Shown: positions 32,520-50,220, counted from the first letter of the stretch. The stretch is DNA of 64,000 nt from Epiperipatus broadwayi (GCA_028023455.1 JAQFVV010006208.1:9904963-9968962); one strand, 5' to 3'. The notes: generated by a model from the letters alone, not told the origin. A program made the numbers and translations.

Positions 32520-34240
32520 GCATAATTGTTATAACTGATCAAAACAACAATGTTAAATATACAAGATAAAGTTATATATATATGGAATTTGTATAATAAA
32601 AAACTTTTTTTAATTTTGAATTTTTTTACAAATTTAATAAAAAATTTAATTCTCCCCCCCCCCCATAAACATCTGTGATAACTAGAAAAACAAATTAATT
32701 TATGTATGATTGATTAGATTTTGTTTTCATTCTGTTTTCTTTTTTTTTTAATTGGATAAAAATGAGATGAAAAATAAATAAAAATTGGTTATATTAATTA
32801 TAAGTTTAAACTCTTATTATTTTGTTATTACAAACTTTCCTGCCAGTCTAGCGCACGAACCGGCAAGCTACTATTATAACTATAAATACATTGATTCAGT
32901 AAATGACACAAATGCAGACCTAATGGGTATTGTAGATTTATTCACATAATAACAAAATAAATAGAAAAAATATGACTACATTTCACTTGCAAATATAAAC
33001 GGGATTAAAAGTATCATGTGGGGGTTGACTCAGGTTGATTATTTAACCTACTATAGATTTCATGGGGTTGAACTTATTTACTTAAAAAGATAAGATAAAC
33101 CTTAATATTCTTTCAGTATGAGTTATTGCTGATTCCTTTATACAAAATTTAAACCGTTTATAAATTTATCATGATTAGAAACTGAGTAACTATATCATTA
33201 CTTCAATTTACCGAACATTGTTAATTTAATAATCATACCCATACTCTAACATTCTGTCATGCACTATATGTGTGAAACATGAACATATTAAAGTTATCAC
33301 ACATTCTAATGGTCCCTGGATGGAAGCCATGATTCTACATAGGAATAATTTGATATATATATAATTTAAATTCATAACACAGTCAGGTTGGAATTCAAAG
33401 TAATATATAATTCATCCATATCTACATATGTTTGTGATCGGAAAATGATCCACAGATCATGGTATCTTCATAGTCAAAATATTACAGAGATAATAACATC
33501 AAGCCTAAGAAAGGAGACTTCAAGTATTGATCTCATTGAGATGCTAGACTGTAACAAAATGGTTACCCAATAAATAAACACAAAATATAAAACAAGATAT
33601 GCCAGCCTTTGCATATTACTACAAGAGAAAATACATTGGGTAACTTCTAAATATATGGCAGGAAATATTCGACAGGGTAGTTAATTAATAAGTAAAAATA
33701 ACTAACTTACTAAAAGGAAACCCCTAATTAAATATTAAGTGAGTGGCCTGGAATATAATGATTTGCATATCTCATGCCATATCCAACTGTGAGTTTAACA
33801 CACACTCTGTGGAATCATTTCCACAACTGAAACATATCCCAAGAATCAATATGTACTGTATATAATTCATCTAGATAGCACTTAAATCCATCCAAAGAAT
33901 ATTGACACAAATATATGCAGTCATCCTGATATGATATGTGTAATTTGGTATACCTAGCCAGAAAATAATGTGAATGAGGTATTTGCTTCTATTGACCAAA
34001 CATATTTATAACTTAAATGTTCCATGATTTATGTAAAAGTTTTAATTCTGTGTGGATTTTCGAAATTTATCTGGGTTCATTTTAGACTAATTGAGTTTCA
34101 GGTACATTTAACTAATCGGAATTTTGCCCCTAACTTAACATTAAAAATGTATAATAATAATAAAAAAGAGGAAACCAACTGAATGGAGACAAGGGTGGGA
34201 ACAATTAAACAATTTATGCATTTTAAATACCTTATAATAT
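32520..34240. other. A+T-rich sequence, no gene seen
   Basis: It includes a short C-run near 32657. The open frame at 33388-33573 has no recognisable domain. Confidence 0.45.
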
Positions 34241-34254
34241 TAAATCATCCATGT

Positions 34255-34570
34255 ACTTTACTACTGTTACACAATGCTTTATTTACCACACTCTTTTACA
34301 GTTTCGATTGCCCCAGCAATCTTCTTCAAAACTTTTATATATTTCCTAACTTCAACTGATCATCCATGCACTTTACTATTGTTACACAATGCTTTATTTA
34401 CCACCCTCTTTTACAGTTTTGATTGCCCCAGCATCTTCTTCAGAACTTTTATATATCTCCTAACTTCAACTGCAGTGACGAGATATATAAAAGTTCTGAA
34501 GAAGATTTCTGGGGCAATCGAAACTGTAAAGTGTGGTAAATAAAGCATTGTGTAACGGTAATAAAGTGCA
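34255..34570. repeat. Repeat in two direct and one inverted unit
   Basis: A unit of about 110 bp (GTTACACAATGCTTTATTTA to CTTTTATATATTTCCTAACT) occurs at about 34266 and 34381. It recurs inverted from about 34481 to 34570. On the inverted strand it carries CTGAAGA, a GATTGC/GCAATC-type stem and GAAAC, but the would-be cleavage triplet is GTG. Confidence 0.75.
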
Positions 34571-35224
34571 TGAATGATTTAGTATTATATGGTATACATT
34601 TGGCAATGCAATAAGAAAGATTAGTTATTACATTTTAAATAGATTCTAGATAGGTTGGAATGATTGTCAAGTTTAATATTATAAGAAACACATATCCACC
34701 CATACTTTACTTTACTTCTCAATAGTATGCATATAATATACATTCATGAATATTGGAATTAAATATAGACGTATTCTAGCATCAAACGTTAAATTGTAAA
34801 TATATATAAAATTACAGGAAGAAATAAATTATATAAAAATTAAGACTAGAGTAATAAAAAAAAATATATAAGTTACTAACATCCATACATGGTAAGAGTC
34901 TATCATAAAAGAATTGTTAAATGTCTTTCTTTTATATGTGGTAGTCTGGTGTTCAAACATACCTCTGTTGATAAGGCTTTTGCATAATGTCTCTTGGGGT
35001 GTTTTCTTGATTTAGGAATTACTTTTATATATATATGTTTTCTGATCGAGCTTTGCAGAGCTTTTATTAGTTTGTAAACATTTCTTAATTTGTAGAGCCA
35101 ATTGTTCCTCTCTGTTACTTTCCAGAAGTTTATTGTGCTAGCAGAACTTCTTACTTTGTAGAATAAAAATTCACTTATTTATTTAAAACTCGCAATTGGG
35201 AAGAAATATTATAACATATATGTT

Positions 35225-35640
35225 TAAACCATTAAACATCACATGATCACGATTTCTTATGCTTGCTCATAACTGTTTTTAAAATAGGCAAAACTCTCCA
35301 TACAGTAGTGCCACTCAGTGCAAGCCAGAGTAATCAATGGATACCAGAAGACTTGTGCACAAAATCCCTATCTACTGCCTACTCATCCAATATCCCCAGA
35401 CTAGTTTCTGGCTTGTGGCCTTCATCAATGAGGAGCCTTGGATCTGAGAGCGATCTAGGTGCAATGGTCTCAGTTCGAAGGCTCCTCCCTGACAAAGACC
35501 ACAGCCAGAAACTAGTCTGGGGATATCAGATGAGTAGGCACTAGATAGTGATTTTATGCACAAGCCTTCTGGCATCCATTGATTACACTGGTTTGCACTG
35601 AATGGCACTACTGTATGAAGAGTTTTGCATGTTTTAATAA
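35225..35640. repeat. Family A inverted pair, copies A4 (minus) and A5 (plus)
   Basis: Left arm: GGCAAAACTCTCCATACAGT through TCCAATATCCCCAGACTAG to TTCATCAATGAGGAGCC. On minus its core is TTGATGA, so one conserved base is changed. The right arm, in plus orientation, has CTGACAA, GAAAC, TA, GTC and TGGGGATAT, also with a changed core. The outer ends are inverted copies. Open frames across it are spurious. Confidence 0.75.
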
Positions 35641-37001
35641 CATGTTTCTGGATAATTTTTTTAAGGATGGGACAACATGTTGCCAAGACAGATATTTTGA
35701 CACTAAGAGAAAAATGATTTTGTTAGTAACAAGGGCTTTGGTGCACCCCATACTGAAACACTATCTCACCCTCACCCAAAGGCAGAATGGAGCAGATCAG
35801 TTGCTCTCTCTCTCTCCATTTATGGCATTTCTCTTCTGAGATTCTTCTTGCAGATCTTCCAAAAGCAATGGGTTTTGACAATATGGTTTGAAGACCTAGA
35901 AGACACATTTTACTAAGCTTTTACATGATTTTTAAACAATAGGTTTCTGGATTAATGCATAATATGTTTTGCTAATAATGACAATCTGCATCTATAAGTT
36001 TACTTAAAAAAAAATTATTAATGGAATCTATTCAGAAGTTTCTGGACAACTGTTGCTTATCAAAAAATATTTTACCATCAAGCTTAAAAGCTTTTAACTC
36101 AAAGCAAGACAAAAATAATATCTTTTAATAAAAACAGATATCAATCTTTTACTGGCAGTTTTAGCAAGTCAGCAAAATAATTTAATTGCGTTTGCACTTT
36201 AAAATTAAATGTAAATATTCTCAGGAAATGTTTTGACTTAAAACAAATGATTTTTTTTATACCCGCAATGCAATTTTACAACTATGACGTCAAACTAAAG
36301 TGAAAGTGAATGTAGTTTATGAGACTCCATTCACGAACACATACATATGACGATTATCCTTAATCAAAATGTTTAACATTTATTTAAAAATAAAGCAAAT
36401 ATACGTAAGCACACAATATACATAGCTTCACTATAGATGTAATTCTGTTATATAACAGAGTAAGGAGAAGTCACAGTGAATAACATTTTAATCACACCGT
36501 CTCATTTTGATTTGGAGAAAGATATCCGGTTTAATGAAATAAAAATAAAACTTTTTATCATTTTAAAAAGTGAACGGCTGCGGAAACTAATGAGGAACCT
36601 AAATAAATCTGAATAAAGATATGTTAGTTTCAAAACTAGTGAAATATTTTTATAGACACGTGAAATGTATCACCTGATCTAAAGGGTGCCTCTATATTGT
36701 TCCACTTTATAAAAATAAATGGAATTCAATTAAATTATGTGCTAGGAATGCTTAGATAAGAAAAGCTTAAGTTTCTCTGTTATATTATGTTAAGTCAATA
36801 CCTTGGTCTGATATCATATTTATAACAATGGATGGAAAGTATAAATATGATATACCTTTATTAATACATTGTACAGGCTTAAACCTGCATTTATATATGT
36901 AATATATGCGGGATTCGAACTCAGACTTTCACACGACCCTCACTCTCAGTGCCATCTCATATTGCTGACCCACCTGATCACACCCGTAGAAAAAATAAAT
37001 A

Positions 37002-37053
37002 ATCACCAATATACGTATTTCATGCTAAACCAGCAATCATCAGTTGATCTAGA
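37002..37053 (-). ncRNA. Hammerhead ribozyme motif, family B copy B4
   Basis: On minus: GATCAA, CTGATGA (37043-37037), stem II TTGCTG/TAGCAT with loop GTT, GAAA, TA-CG-TA stem-loop III, ATA cleavage triplet and TTGGTGATT. All invariant core bases are present. Stem I is ATCAA with TTGGT, including one G-U pair. Confidence 0.7.
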
Positions 37054-37305
37054 TTACTATCCTTATACATATATACAATCAGTGCTCAGCTTTATATTAA
37101 GATTACCAATCTTCATACTTTAATTGACAGGCTTCAAACTATTCCAACTCACAACTCTTCACGTTCCATCATCAGATTTTCAATGAAATGGAAGGTTGAA
37201 GAGTTGTGAGTTGGAATAGTTTGAAGCCTATCAATTAAAGTATGAAGATTGGCTATCTTAATATAAAGCTGAGCACTGATTGTATATATGTGTGAGGATA
37301 GTAAG

Positions 37306-37358
37306 CTAGACCAACTGATGATTGCTGGTTTAGCATGAAATACGTATATTGGTGATTA
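37306..37358 (+). ncRNA. Hammerhead ribozyme motif, family B copy B5
   Basis: GACCAA, CTGATGA (37315-37321), stem II TTGCTG/TAGCAT with loop GTT, GAAA (37337-37340), T-A/A-T stem III with loop CG, ATA (37346-37348) and TTGGTGATT. Stem I is ACCAA with TTGGT, five perfect pairs. The core is complete. Confidence 0.75.
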
Positions 37359-37378
37359 TTTATCTTTTCAACATGTGT

Positions 37379-37454
37379 GTGATCAGGTGGGTCAGCAATA
37401 TGAGATGGCAATGAGAGTAGTGGGTCGTGTGAAAGTCTGAGTTTGAATCCCGAA
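37379..37454 (+). repeat. tRNA-like segment after copy B5
   Basis: It ends with GAGTTTGAATCCCGAA, close to the pol III B-box (the partner arm reads GAGTTCGAATCCCGC on minus near 36905-36922). The upstream part has a plausible D-arm but no clear A-box, and the variable region is long. It is best called tRNA-like. Confidence 0.45.
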
Positions 37455-37489
37455 TATACATTTATGTAAATTTACACAAATGAGTTACA

Positions 37490-37690
37490 TCGCCCACTTT
37501 TTAGAATGGGGAAGTAGGATCCCTTTTTATTTATAAAGTTAGAATTATTAGCTATGTGACATGCCTCCTTTACTTTGTGTTTAGAATCATTTCTCTCAGT
37601 GTACATGACATTGGCTGATATAGGTTCAAATGTATGAGTATGATATCAAACCATATCGAAAGTGGCTTAGCATACTATAACAAATGTTAA
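37490..37690 (-). pseudogene. Penelope-like GIY-YIG C-terminal fragment
   Basis: On minus it reads HTFEPISANVMYTERND, then KHKVKEACHIANNSNFIN, aligning with ERNDIKRKVKEACFIAIDD of the copy at 42.45 kb. Only the last 60-odd residues remain. Confidence 0.65.
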
Positions 37691-37824
37691 AACTTAAGAT
37701 TTCTTATCTAAGAATTCCTAGCACTTATAATTTAATTTAATTACAATTTGTCTAAGAAAAGTTAACAACATATATATATAATTAAAAATAAATGGACTAA
37801 AAAATATGGTCATAATTTTGGAAA

Positions 37825-38022
37825 ATGTTATTGCTATCCACTAAAACAAAAATACTTTTGAGGATTTTATTGAATAGGTTGCTAACAATTGTGTGTAAAT
37901 GGTTACTAAAGACTCAATTTGCTTTTAATCAATCAAGAAGTATAGAGACAAGACTTTTGTTACCAGAAAATGCACAAAAAATTTTGAAAACCAACGTGCA
38001 ATTTACTTATTTTAGTAATTAG
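37825..38022 (+). pseudogene. Possible LINE reverse transcriptase fragment
   Basis: A short frame with KILLRILLNRLLTIV followed by FAFNQSRSIETRLLLPE resembles the RT segment K-x-L-x-R-I-L-x-x-R-L...G-F-R-x-x-R-S of RTE-type LINEs. No YADD box or flanking domain is present. Confidence 0.4.
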
Positions 38023-38114
38023 ATTAAGATATTTGGTTCAATTAATTGAACAAGTTTATGGCAAGGTTTGAAATTAGATATTGTGTAGTGAAGTTTTTTT
38101 CATATTAAACAATA

Positions 38115-38290
38115 TTAATACAGAGGCAAAACTTTATACAGTAGTGCCACCCAGTGCAAGCCAGAGTAATCAATAGATGCAAGAAGGTTTTCGCATGAAG
38201 TTCCTATCTAATGTCTATTCATCCAATATACCCAGACTAGTTTCTAGCATGTGACTACTATTGTATGGAGAGTTTTGCCTCTGTGTTAAC
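38115..38290. repeat. Family A foldback fragment
   Basis: Ends AGAGGCAAAACTTTATACAG and ATGGAGAGTTTTGCCTCT are inverted. The centre has TCCAATATACCCAGACTAG but lacks the CTGATGA half. Confidence 0.7.
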
Positions 38291-38299
38291 AGTATTAGT

Positions 38300-40150
38300 A
38301 AATATACGTGTCACATCTCACCATTCCTTCAGAAGTGGACTAGTCCAGATTCCTTCTTTATCTGATCAGATTGAGCATTCATTGCCACTAATCAATGTGT
38401 AAACATAGATAAAACACAGCCAATGGTTAGTATGGGTCAAGAGGCAATTATGTACTCTGAATCTGATTGCTTCCAGTAAGGTTGGGGATCTGACAATAAA
38501 TAGTCAGCCTTTTTGAATATAAGGAGAGAATGTCTGTCTAACCTAAAGGGTAATATGCATTCTCCATTGAAGCCACTTCTAAAAGTGAGTGTTCCATTAT
38601 AGCCATTATGCTAGAGATCTATGCAGTGAGGCAAGTCCACAATAGGACATGAAGCTGCTAAGACCCAAGCCAACTCAAGGCAAGATATCTGGTACAGCAG
38701 GAAGAGTCATTGAACAAACTCACAAGGCAAGCAGTTACATACAGATGGAAGTGAGTAAAGTCTATTGATCATGACCACCCCTGCATTCACTGAGATTATA
38801 TATGTGACAGTATATTCATTGATATTGTATATTATGTAAATATATTTAATCCTAATAAATCATATTAATAGAACTTCGGGTGGTCATATTTGAGTCTGCA
38901 ATCCAGACCAAATGCAATAATAAGGAATGGTGATCATGTGATGTTTAATGGTTTAAACAGTATTAAGGTGGTGAAATGAAGGAAAGCTACTGAAAAATGT
39001 AAGGCATTTGAAATGAAAACTGGTATTGAACAAGATTATGTATTAGTTTCTATTTTGTTTTCTGTTTTTGACTAGTCTTTGAATGTTTTACAGATGGCTT
39101 AACAAACTGAGCATAAAGGTGTAATCCACATTCAGAGATGAAGTTTTTAATTTGAATTAATTAAAAGCAAAAACAAAACTGTTATGTTATTGATTTCTAG
39201 ATTTTTAATGTGCTTATGACTAGGCTATTATTGCCGATGCAAAAGTAATTTTAGGAATAATCTTAACGTCGTAAAATGTAGATTGGAAATTAATACTTAA
39301 AAATCAACTCTGTTATCAGCAAGAAATGGAAAAAAAACATTTTAATTTTTTTTTTAAATTTCTTGATAGATTTTAAAGCAGAAAATAAAGGGCAACATTA
39401 GTGTCATAACTATTGAAACAGTATTCTTTGTCTATCATCCTGTTTCACCTATTATGTTCCATAGTAGTATCTTTTTTTCTTTTTTCCCAGTTCAAACCCT
39501 CCCAGTCCATGTATATAAGCTGATAATTTGTTTTAATCTGTAAGAGCGGATATTTACATGTATGTGCATGTATCTGTATCGGCGCGCACATCTAATAGTT
39601 ATGTTAATGTTTGTATGCCTATAATGTATACGCATTTATAATTTTAAAATTAATTTAAGTTCTAAACATCATTGTATGTGTGGGAGCACATCTATGTATA
39701 TATGCAAAGGAAACTGTAATGTCATAGATTTAGTAAACATTACAGATTTTCTAAATTCTTTTTAAATTATTTTTAAGTTATTTAGTTTACAGAATTGTTG
39801 ATATTCACATATAATTCTTAAATTCAGGGATGTCTGTCTTATGTATATGCTAGAATGTTGACAGCTTGCATCTTTTTTTTAAAAAAAAGGTTATAGATTT
39901 CTCAGAATTACTTTTTGTTAAATGGTAATCTGAGAACCAAAATTTTAAAAATGTTTTAAAAATAATGTCAAAAACAAAGACCAAATCATGAACTCGGTCC
40001 TACTTGTCAATAAACCACAGCTGGATCTTTTGTCTTTGCTAAAATTAATGTGCGCCATTAAAATTTAAGAATTGGAAACTAAAGATTGTAAATATCTTAA
40101 TGGATTGTGAAGGGGGATGAGAAAGAGTTAATAAAAAACCGCAAAATTCA
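38300..40150. other. No gene recognised
   Basis: At 38920-38960 there is a piece of a family A flank (GGTGATCATGTGATGTTTAA). The block 38330-38900 is less A+T-rich than its surroundings and could be an old retroelement remnant, but I see no defining ends or coding motif. Confidence 0.4.
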
Positions 40151-40556
40151 GTCAATAGGATTCACTCATTCATTCTTTCTACAATGAAAACCGTAGGGTA
40201 GAGCAACCACTACCCCTCCCTTCTGGAGAATTGGTTCAGAATAGAGACGGTGTTCAAGACCCACAGCCTGCCAAGAAGACATTGTACAAGCCAGCCTAGT
40301 GGAGAATGCCATCGTCAGATGCCTCAGCTAGAAGATCGGTAAATTTCTTCCTACAGAGCTCTACAAATTTAAATCTAAGCTATTAAATTAATTCTAAAGC
40401 TAGTTAAAAGTTAAAAGTTCAAAATTAATAACTTGTAATACCTTTTTAAAAGTAAATTTTGTAACTTTATTTTAATAATAATAATCTCTGTAAGAATCTT
40501 GCCTGCTTAATAAATATTAGTAATTCATAATTTTCTTCAAATAATAACGGTAATCA

Positions 40557-42779
<2,223 letters not shown>

Positions 42780-42818
42780 TATATACATGTATAGCAAGCA
42801 CCTGAGTTTAATAATTTC

Positions 42819-42932
<114 letters not shown>

Positions 42933-42934
42933 TT

Positions 42935-45449
<2,515 letters not shown>

Positions 45450-45499
45450 TATCTATCTTTCTAATCCACGGTCATGCCCATTCTTATTTTATATATTGT

Positions 45500-48400
45500 T
45501 AATTTATCTATTATGTTGTGCCACTCAGAGTGGAGATTGATAATAATAATTTTTGAGAGTTTATTTAATCGCTCTCACACAGCTAATTTATATTGCTGAT
45601 TAGCACATCTAATAAATCTCTGATCTGAAAACCTACCCATATATATATAGTTAAGTTACTATGTTGTGGCTTATTGTTTAATTCAGATTTGCTTATTAAA
45701 TGTCTGTTTAGTTAAGTATGAGAGAATGATATTTTAAAGCATATTATAAGCAGTGAGTTAATTTTAAGTCCCAAATATGCTTTACTCCCCCTTAGTTATT
45801 CTCATAAGCTATATGGATTACTGGGTAAACTAGGTCACTTGGAATTACCTCTTTTAGCATGATTTAAGTATGCTAATTTACTAACAGGCATATAATAGTT
45901 TTGCAGAATGAAATGATAGATTTCGCGCTTAATTAATGTTAATATTTATATTTAGAAAGTGTTAGGAATGTGTCTTTATAAAGCACATACATGCATTATA
46001 CACCTTGCTATTATATTTTAGTACAATGGGCTTTGGTTTTAAGGGCACCCCATTATCTTATTTTAGAACTGGAACATGAGGGTCCAGATTGTTATATAAG
46101 CTGCTCCGATCACCTGAACTAAATGTTCACTTATTTTAAGATAGCAAGTCATACAGTCCATGGGAACCGAGTACTTGGCACTGAATCCCATGAGTAACTG
46201 TACATTCGGGCCACATCTCTTACTTATTTTATGTAGCGCCATAGTCTCGGAAGTTGCACTATGAATTGCTAATTCACCCTCCATATTATTTGTTCAGTGT
46301 TGATCTGAACCTCAGACCTAGCTTATATTATGCAATCTGCATAAAGAGCACATTTATTGCTCATTAAGTAATTATAAGATATTAGTTATATTAGTTAGCA
46401 TTCTTGTATCATTTAACTATTGGAAAACCTTGTAGGGATGGCATACCATAGTTAAGACATGAATAGACTGTAGAATAAAGCTGTAATAAACATTAAATTG
46501 TAACACACTCTTTTAAAGTGCATCAGATGAGATTCTGTTTTCTAACTTGTATTGAAATGCTCTCATTGCTATAAGACACCTGTGTGTGTAAATCTTGATG
46601 CACTTTTATATTTGTATTGTCTATCTTATATTTTATAATTAAATATTTTAAAACACATAAATGTTTGTGTGGTATTCACAATTCACTACTAAATCTACTT
46701 TTATTTAGTTAAATTTCTTAATACTAGTGTTAATTATTAATATATGCATTATCTAGCCAGCCATAGATGTGTGTGTTTAGGTAAATTATTAGTAGTATAG
46801 TAATATTCTCGAGTCCCTTGTTCCACCCTTTGCTATTGCTGGCATGCGAATTAAGAAACTCCGAGTGTACCCTCATTTATGTCATTCTTAGGGTAGTAAG
46901 TCATTAAGTGTTGGTGAAGGAGCTGAGGTGCAATCTGATTCGAGGTCTCAACCCCTCATCTAGATCAGCCTTAGTATAATTTGCCAGAACTCTGAATTTG
47001 ATGGCGTGAATGTACACATATGACCGTTACACTATCATGAAATTAATCAAGGTAATTTGTAAGAACTTCTAATTTAGGTACTCTTTTATTTTTATACACA
47101 TTCAAAAAATGATAAAATATTACAAGGGGGAATTTTTGAAATTTTGTGTACACCCCCAAAGTTTTAGCTATATGACTGTACAACACAGTGTTCCAAAGAA
47201 CAGCTCTTGCATTTAAAAAGTTAAAAAATAGATACTTCATCTTACTACAGTAAGTTAGCCATACATATTTTATTCTCCAATTTACTATATTGAACTTAAT
47301 TGTAGATTTCCTGTTGTTATAACGTAAAAATATCAGGAAAATTTTTGTTTAACGATGCTTCTTGAAACTTGACTGAGAATGGAAGACAAGGTATTGAAAA
47401 CTTTTAAAAAAGTAAAGTTTGATGAAATAGTATTGCAAATGTATTTATGTTTTACAAATTGATTAGTACAATCATTGCAAAAAATCGTTAATTTTCTATC
47501 CTCCATTTTTATTTACGAGCGGCTAATAATAATAGGTAAAAATAAGATTGAAAAGAAAAAAAAATTAACTGTGAAGACACCAATGTTTATATGTTAAAAT
47601 GTTACTAATAATAATTTTTACTACTGCCTGAATATGTAACATTTGGGACTATAATCATATCCTGGAACACTGTCATTACATATATGTTGACTCAGAATTA
47701 TTTTGCAGCCACTCATAACAAATCATTTTTAATAAACTTGCAAATATAATTGAACTTTTCATTTATTAATACCCGTTCATTCAGCCTGGCAAAAGTAGAA
47801 TTCCTTTTTTATCTGACCTCCAACTGTATGTATTGTAATTAAATGCACATTCATAACTGAAAAGACTGAAACTTATTATTAACGATAATCGTGGTTCACA
47901 AATTAGTTATTTTAAGTGAAAGATTACTAATTTCAACACCATGTAAATAATTTTTACTACTGCTTGAATATATTAATGTTTAGAATTATAATTATATCAC
48001 AGAACACAATCGTTCCAAATACGTTTCTCAGAGTTATTTTGCCGGCAGCTTCATAACGAATCAGTTTTATACACTTGCCTTCAGTTTGATAAAAGGAGAA
48101 TTCCTCTTTTATCTAACCCCAACTGTATACATTGTAAAAAAAATAAATGAATGTTAATTTGGCTTGATTAATTTGTAAACTAAGATCGCTCCTAACAATA
48201 AGTTCCGCCTTTTCAGTGATCAATGTTCATTTATTTACAATATATATGATTGGAGATCAGATAAAAGAGGAATTCTTTTTCTAGACTGAATGAATGAGTA
48301 TTGATATACAAAAAATAAAATTGTATTTGCAAGTATATTAAAACGACTCGTTATGAGTCCGCATGCAAAATAATTCTGAGTATTTGAAATGAGGGTTCTG

Positions 48401-48600
48401 TGACACGATTGTTAAAATTGTATAATAAAATGTGTGTTAATAAGCTGTCAAGTAAAATCAAACAAGAATCACTGATATCAGAGAATTTTTGCTATATTCC
48501 TCATTATTTATATAAAAATAAAACACTATTATAAATAACCTAATGCATGACAAAGGTATTTCTAGAAGTTCGTTTTAGAGCTAAGTACTTTTTTTTCTTT
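45500..48600. other. No gene recognised
   Basis: The block 45.5-47.0 kb is somewhat less A+T-rich. Small open frames (46063-46284, 47043-47240 on minus) show no domain I know. From about 47.5 to 48.4 kb similar stretches recur (TTTTATCTGACCTCCAACTG near 47808 and TTTTATCTAACCCCAACTG near 48105, with an inverted relative at 48245), hinting at an old repeat. Confidence 0.45.
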
Positions 48601-48604
48601 AGTT

Positions 48605-49165
48605 AAGAATATAAACATCACATGACCACCACTTCTTATGCTTGTGTATAACTGTTGTTAAAACAGGCAAAACTCACTATACACACACAGCAAACTAAAA
48701 TAATCAATGGATGCCAGAAGGTTTGTGCATAAAGTGGTGGTCATGTGATGTTTATTGGCTTAAAACCAATCCTGCCTAATAGGATAGTGGTGGCTATGGT
48801 TATTAAAGAACCAAAGACACCAAAATGTATGGGTACTGAACTGAGTTCAGATCCATATGACTATATAAGCTAATGGGCTTGGATTGAAAACATGAAGGTG
48901 TTTTGAGTTTAAGACTCATAGTTTTGTAATTAAGTGGAGATAAAAGGTGGCTGCTGGAGGGTTGCATTAGATCCTAAGATCTAAGTGCAGTGCTCTCAGA
49001 TCCAAGGCTCCTCACTGACTAAGGCCACAAACCAGAAACTAGTCTGGGGATATTGGATGAGTAGGCACTAGATGGGGATTTTATGCACAAGCCTTCTTGC
49101 ATCCATTGATTATTCTAGTTTGCTGTGTATGGGCAATACATATAGTGAGTTAGCCTGTTTTAGTT
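48605..49165 (+). repeat. Family A repeats including copy A7 with dead core
   Basis: 48605-48760 is a foldback fragment with CACATGACCACCACTTCTTA and its inverse. 48765-49165 is a longer copy with ATCCAA, TCCTCA, CTGACTA (49015-49021), GAAAC, TA, GTC and TGGGGATATTGGAT. The core base after the variable position is T instead of G, which should kill cleavage. Confidence 0.75.
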
Positions 49166-49289
49166 AAGAATATCTAAGATATCCATTTATCAGCCAGGAT
49201 GCTCATCTGATTTGGTTGTGGACAGGCAACCTGAAATAAAAAAAATATTCTTAAGTTTATTCAACCTATACATATAATACATGATATAT

Positions 49290-49440
49290 TATGCAGAGGC
49301 TAAAATCTTCATACAGTAGCGCTACTCAGTGCAGGCTAAAGTAATCAATGGATGCAAAAAAACCTTGTATCCATTGATTATCCTGGCTTCCACTGAGTAG
49401 CGCTACTGTATGAAGAGTTTAGTCTCTGGTAAACCACTTG
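49290..49440. repeat. Family A end-to-end foldback without ribozyme core
   Basis: AGAGGCTAAAATCTTCATAC and GTATGAAGAGTTTAGTCTCT are inverted, and the interior (ATCAATGGATGCAAA with its inverse) also pairs, giving an almost continuous hairpin of about 140 bp. Confidence 0.8.
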
Positions 49441-49854
49441 TGTAAGCATAAAGAATAGTGATCTTGTGATGTTTAATGATATATTACGCTTGCACTATAA
49501 AATGGGCATCTTATTTATCTCAGCTTTCTGTCGAATGTTGATACTTAGAGAAACAGTATACAAGATCACACTTATTTGATGTTATACTAGGTTTTATAAA
49601 GGCATGTCATCTATTGTACTAGAATAATAAACAAATGTTCTTTTTAAAACATGTTTTTTATATGACTATTATAAAAATAAAACTACCCACCGTTGTTTCG
49701 ACTATTTTATGATATAATCTTTTTCAAGGAACACTAAAAAATACAAATATATAATAATAAATATAAATATCACATATTCCTAACAAATCCAAAAACATTA
49801 AAAAATACTAAAAAAAATTTCTTTACCTCAACACCTTTTCTATTGAACCACTGA

Positions 49855-50220
49855 CTAATAGGATTGTGGTAGCTATGGTTATTAAAGAACCAAGATACCA
49901 AAATGTATGGGTACTGAACTATATAAGCTAATGAGCTTAGATTGAAAATATTTATTGTGTTTTCAATTTTATTCTCATAGCTTTGTAGTTAAATAGAGAT
50001 AAAAGGTGGCTGCTGGAGGGTTGCATTAGATCCTAAGATCTAAGAGCAGTGCTCTCAGATCCAAGGCTCCTCACTGACTAAGGCCACAAACCAGAAACTA
50101 GTCTGGGGATATTGGATGAGTAGGCACTAGATAGGGATTTTATGCACAAGCCTTATGGCATCCATTGATTACTCTGGCTTGCACTGAGTGGCACTAGTGT
50201 ATGGAGAGTTTTGCCTATTT
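49855..50220 (+). repeat. Family A repeat, copy A8 with dead core
   Basis: It matches 48765-49165 over its length. The ribozyme-like part is at 50059-50117 with CTGACTA, sharing the same core change as A7, and intact GAAAC, TA, GTC, TGGGGA and TTGGAT. Confidence 0.75.

Larger units (their letters stand above)
36717..37765. repeat. Composite foldback with outer GTGCTAGGAATGCT ends and inner family B arms
   Basis: The outer ends (36738 on, and inverted to 37745) match the foldback at 13303. Inside are two family B arms in inverted orientation (36890-37150 and 37193-37460) around a short loop near 37160-37190, and a Penelope fragment at 37490-37690. Confidence 0.75.

Noticed and set aside
34255-34570. 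CTGAAGA plus GAAAC repeat as a working hammerhead
   Set aside because: Stem II is good, but the cleavage triplet would be GTG, which hammerheads do not use, and stem I does not pair.
35263-35686. Open frames on both strands across 35.2-35.7 kb, and similar ones at 14634-14846 and 61862-62059
   Set aside because: They are chance frames through the family A repeat and share peptides only because the repeat is the same.
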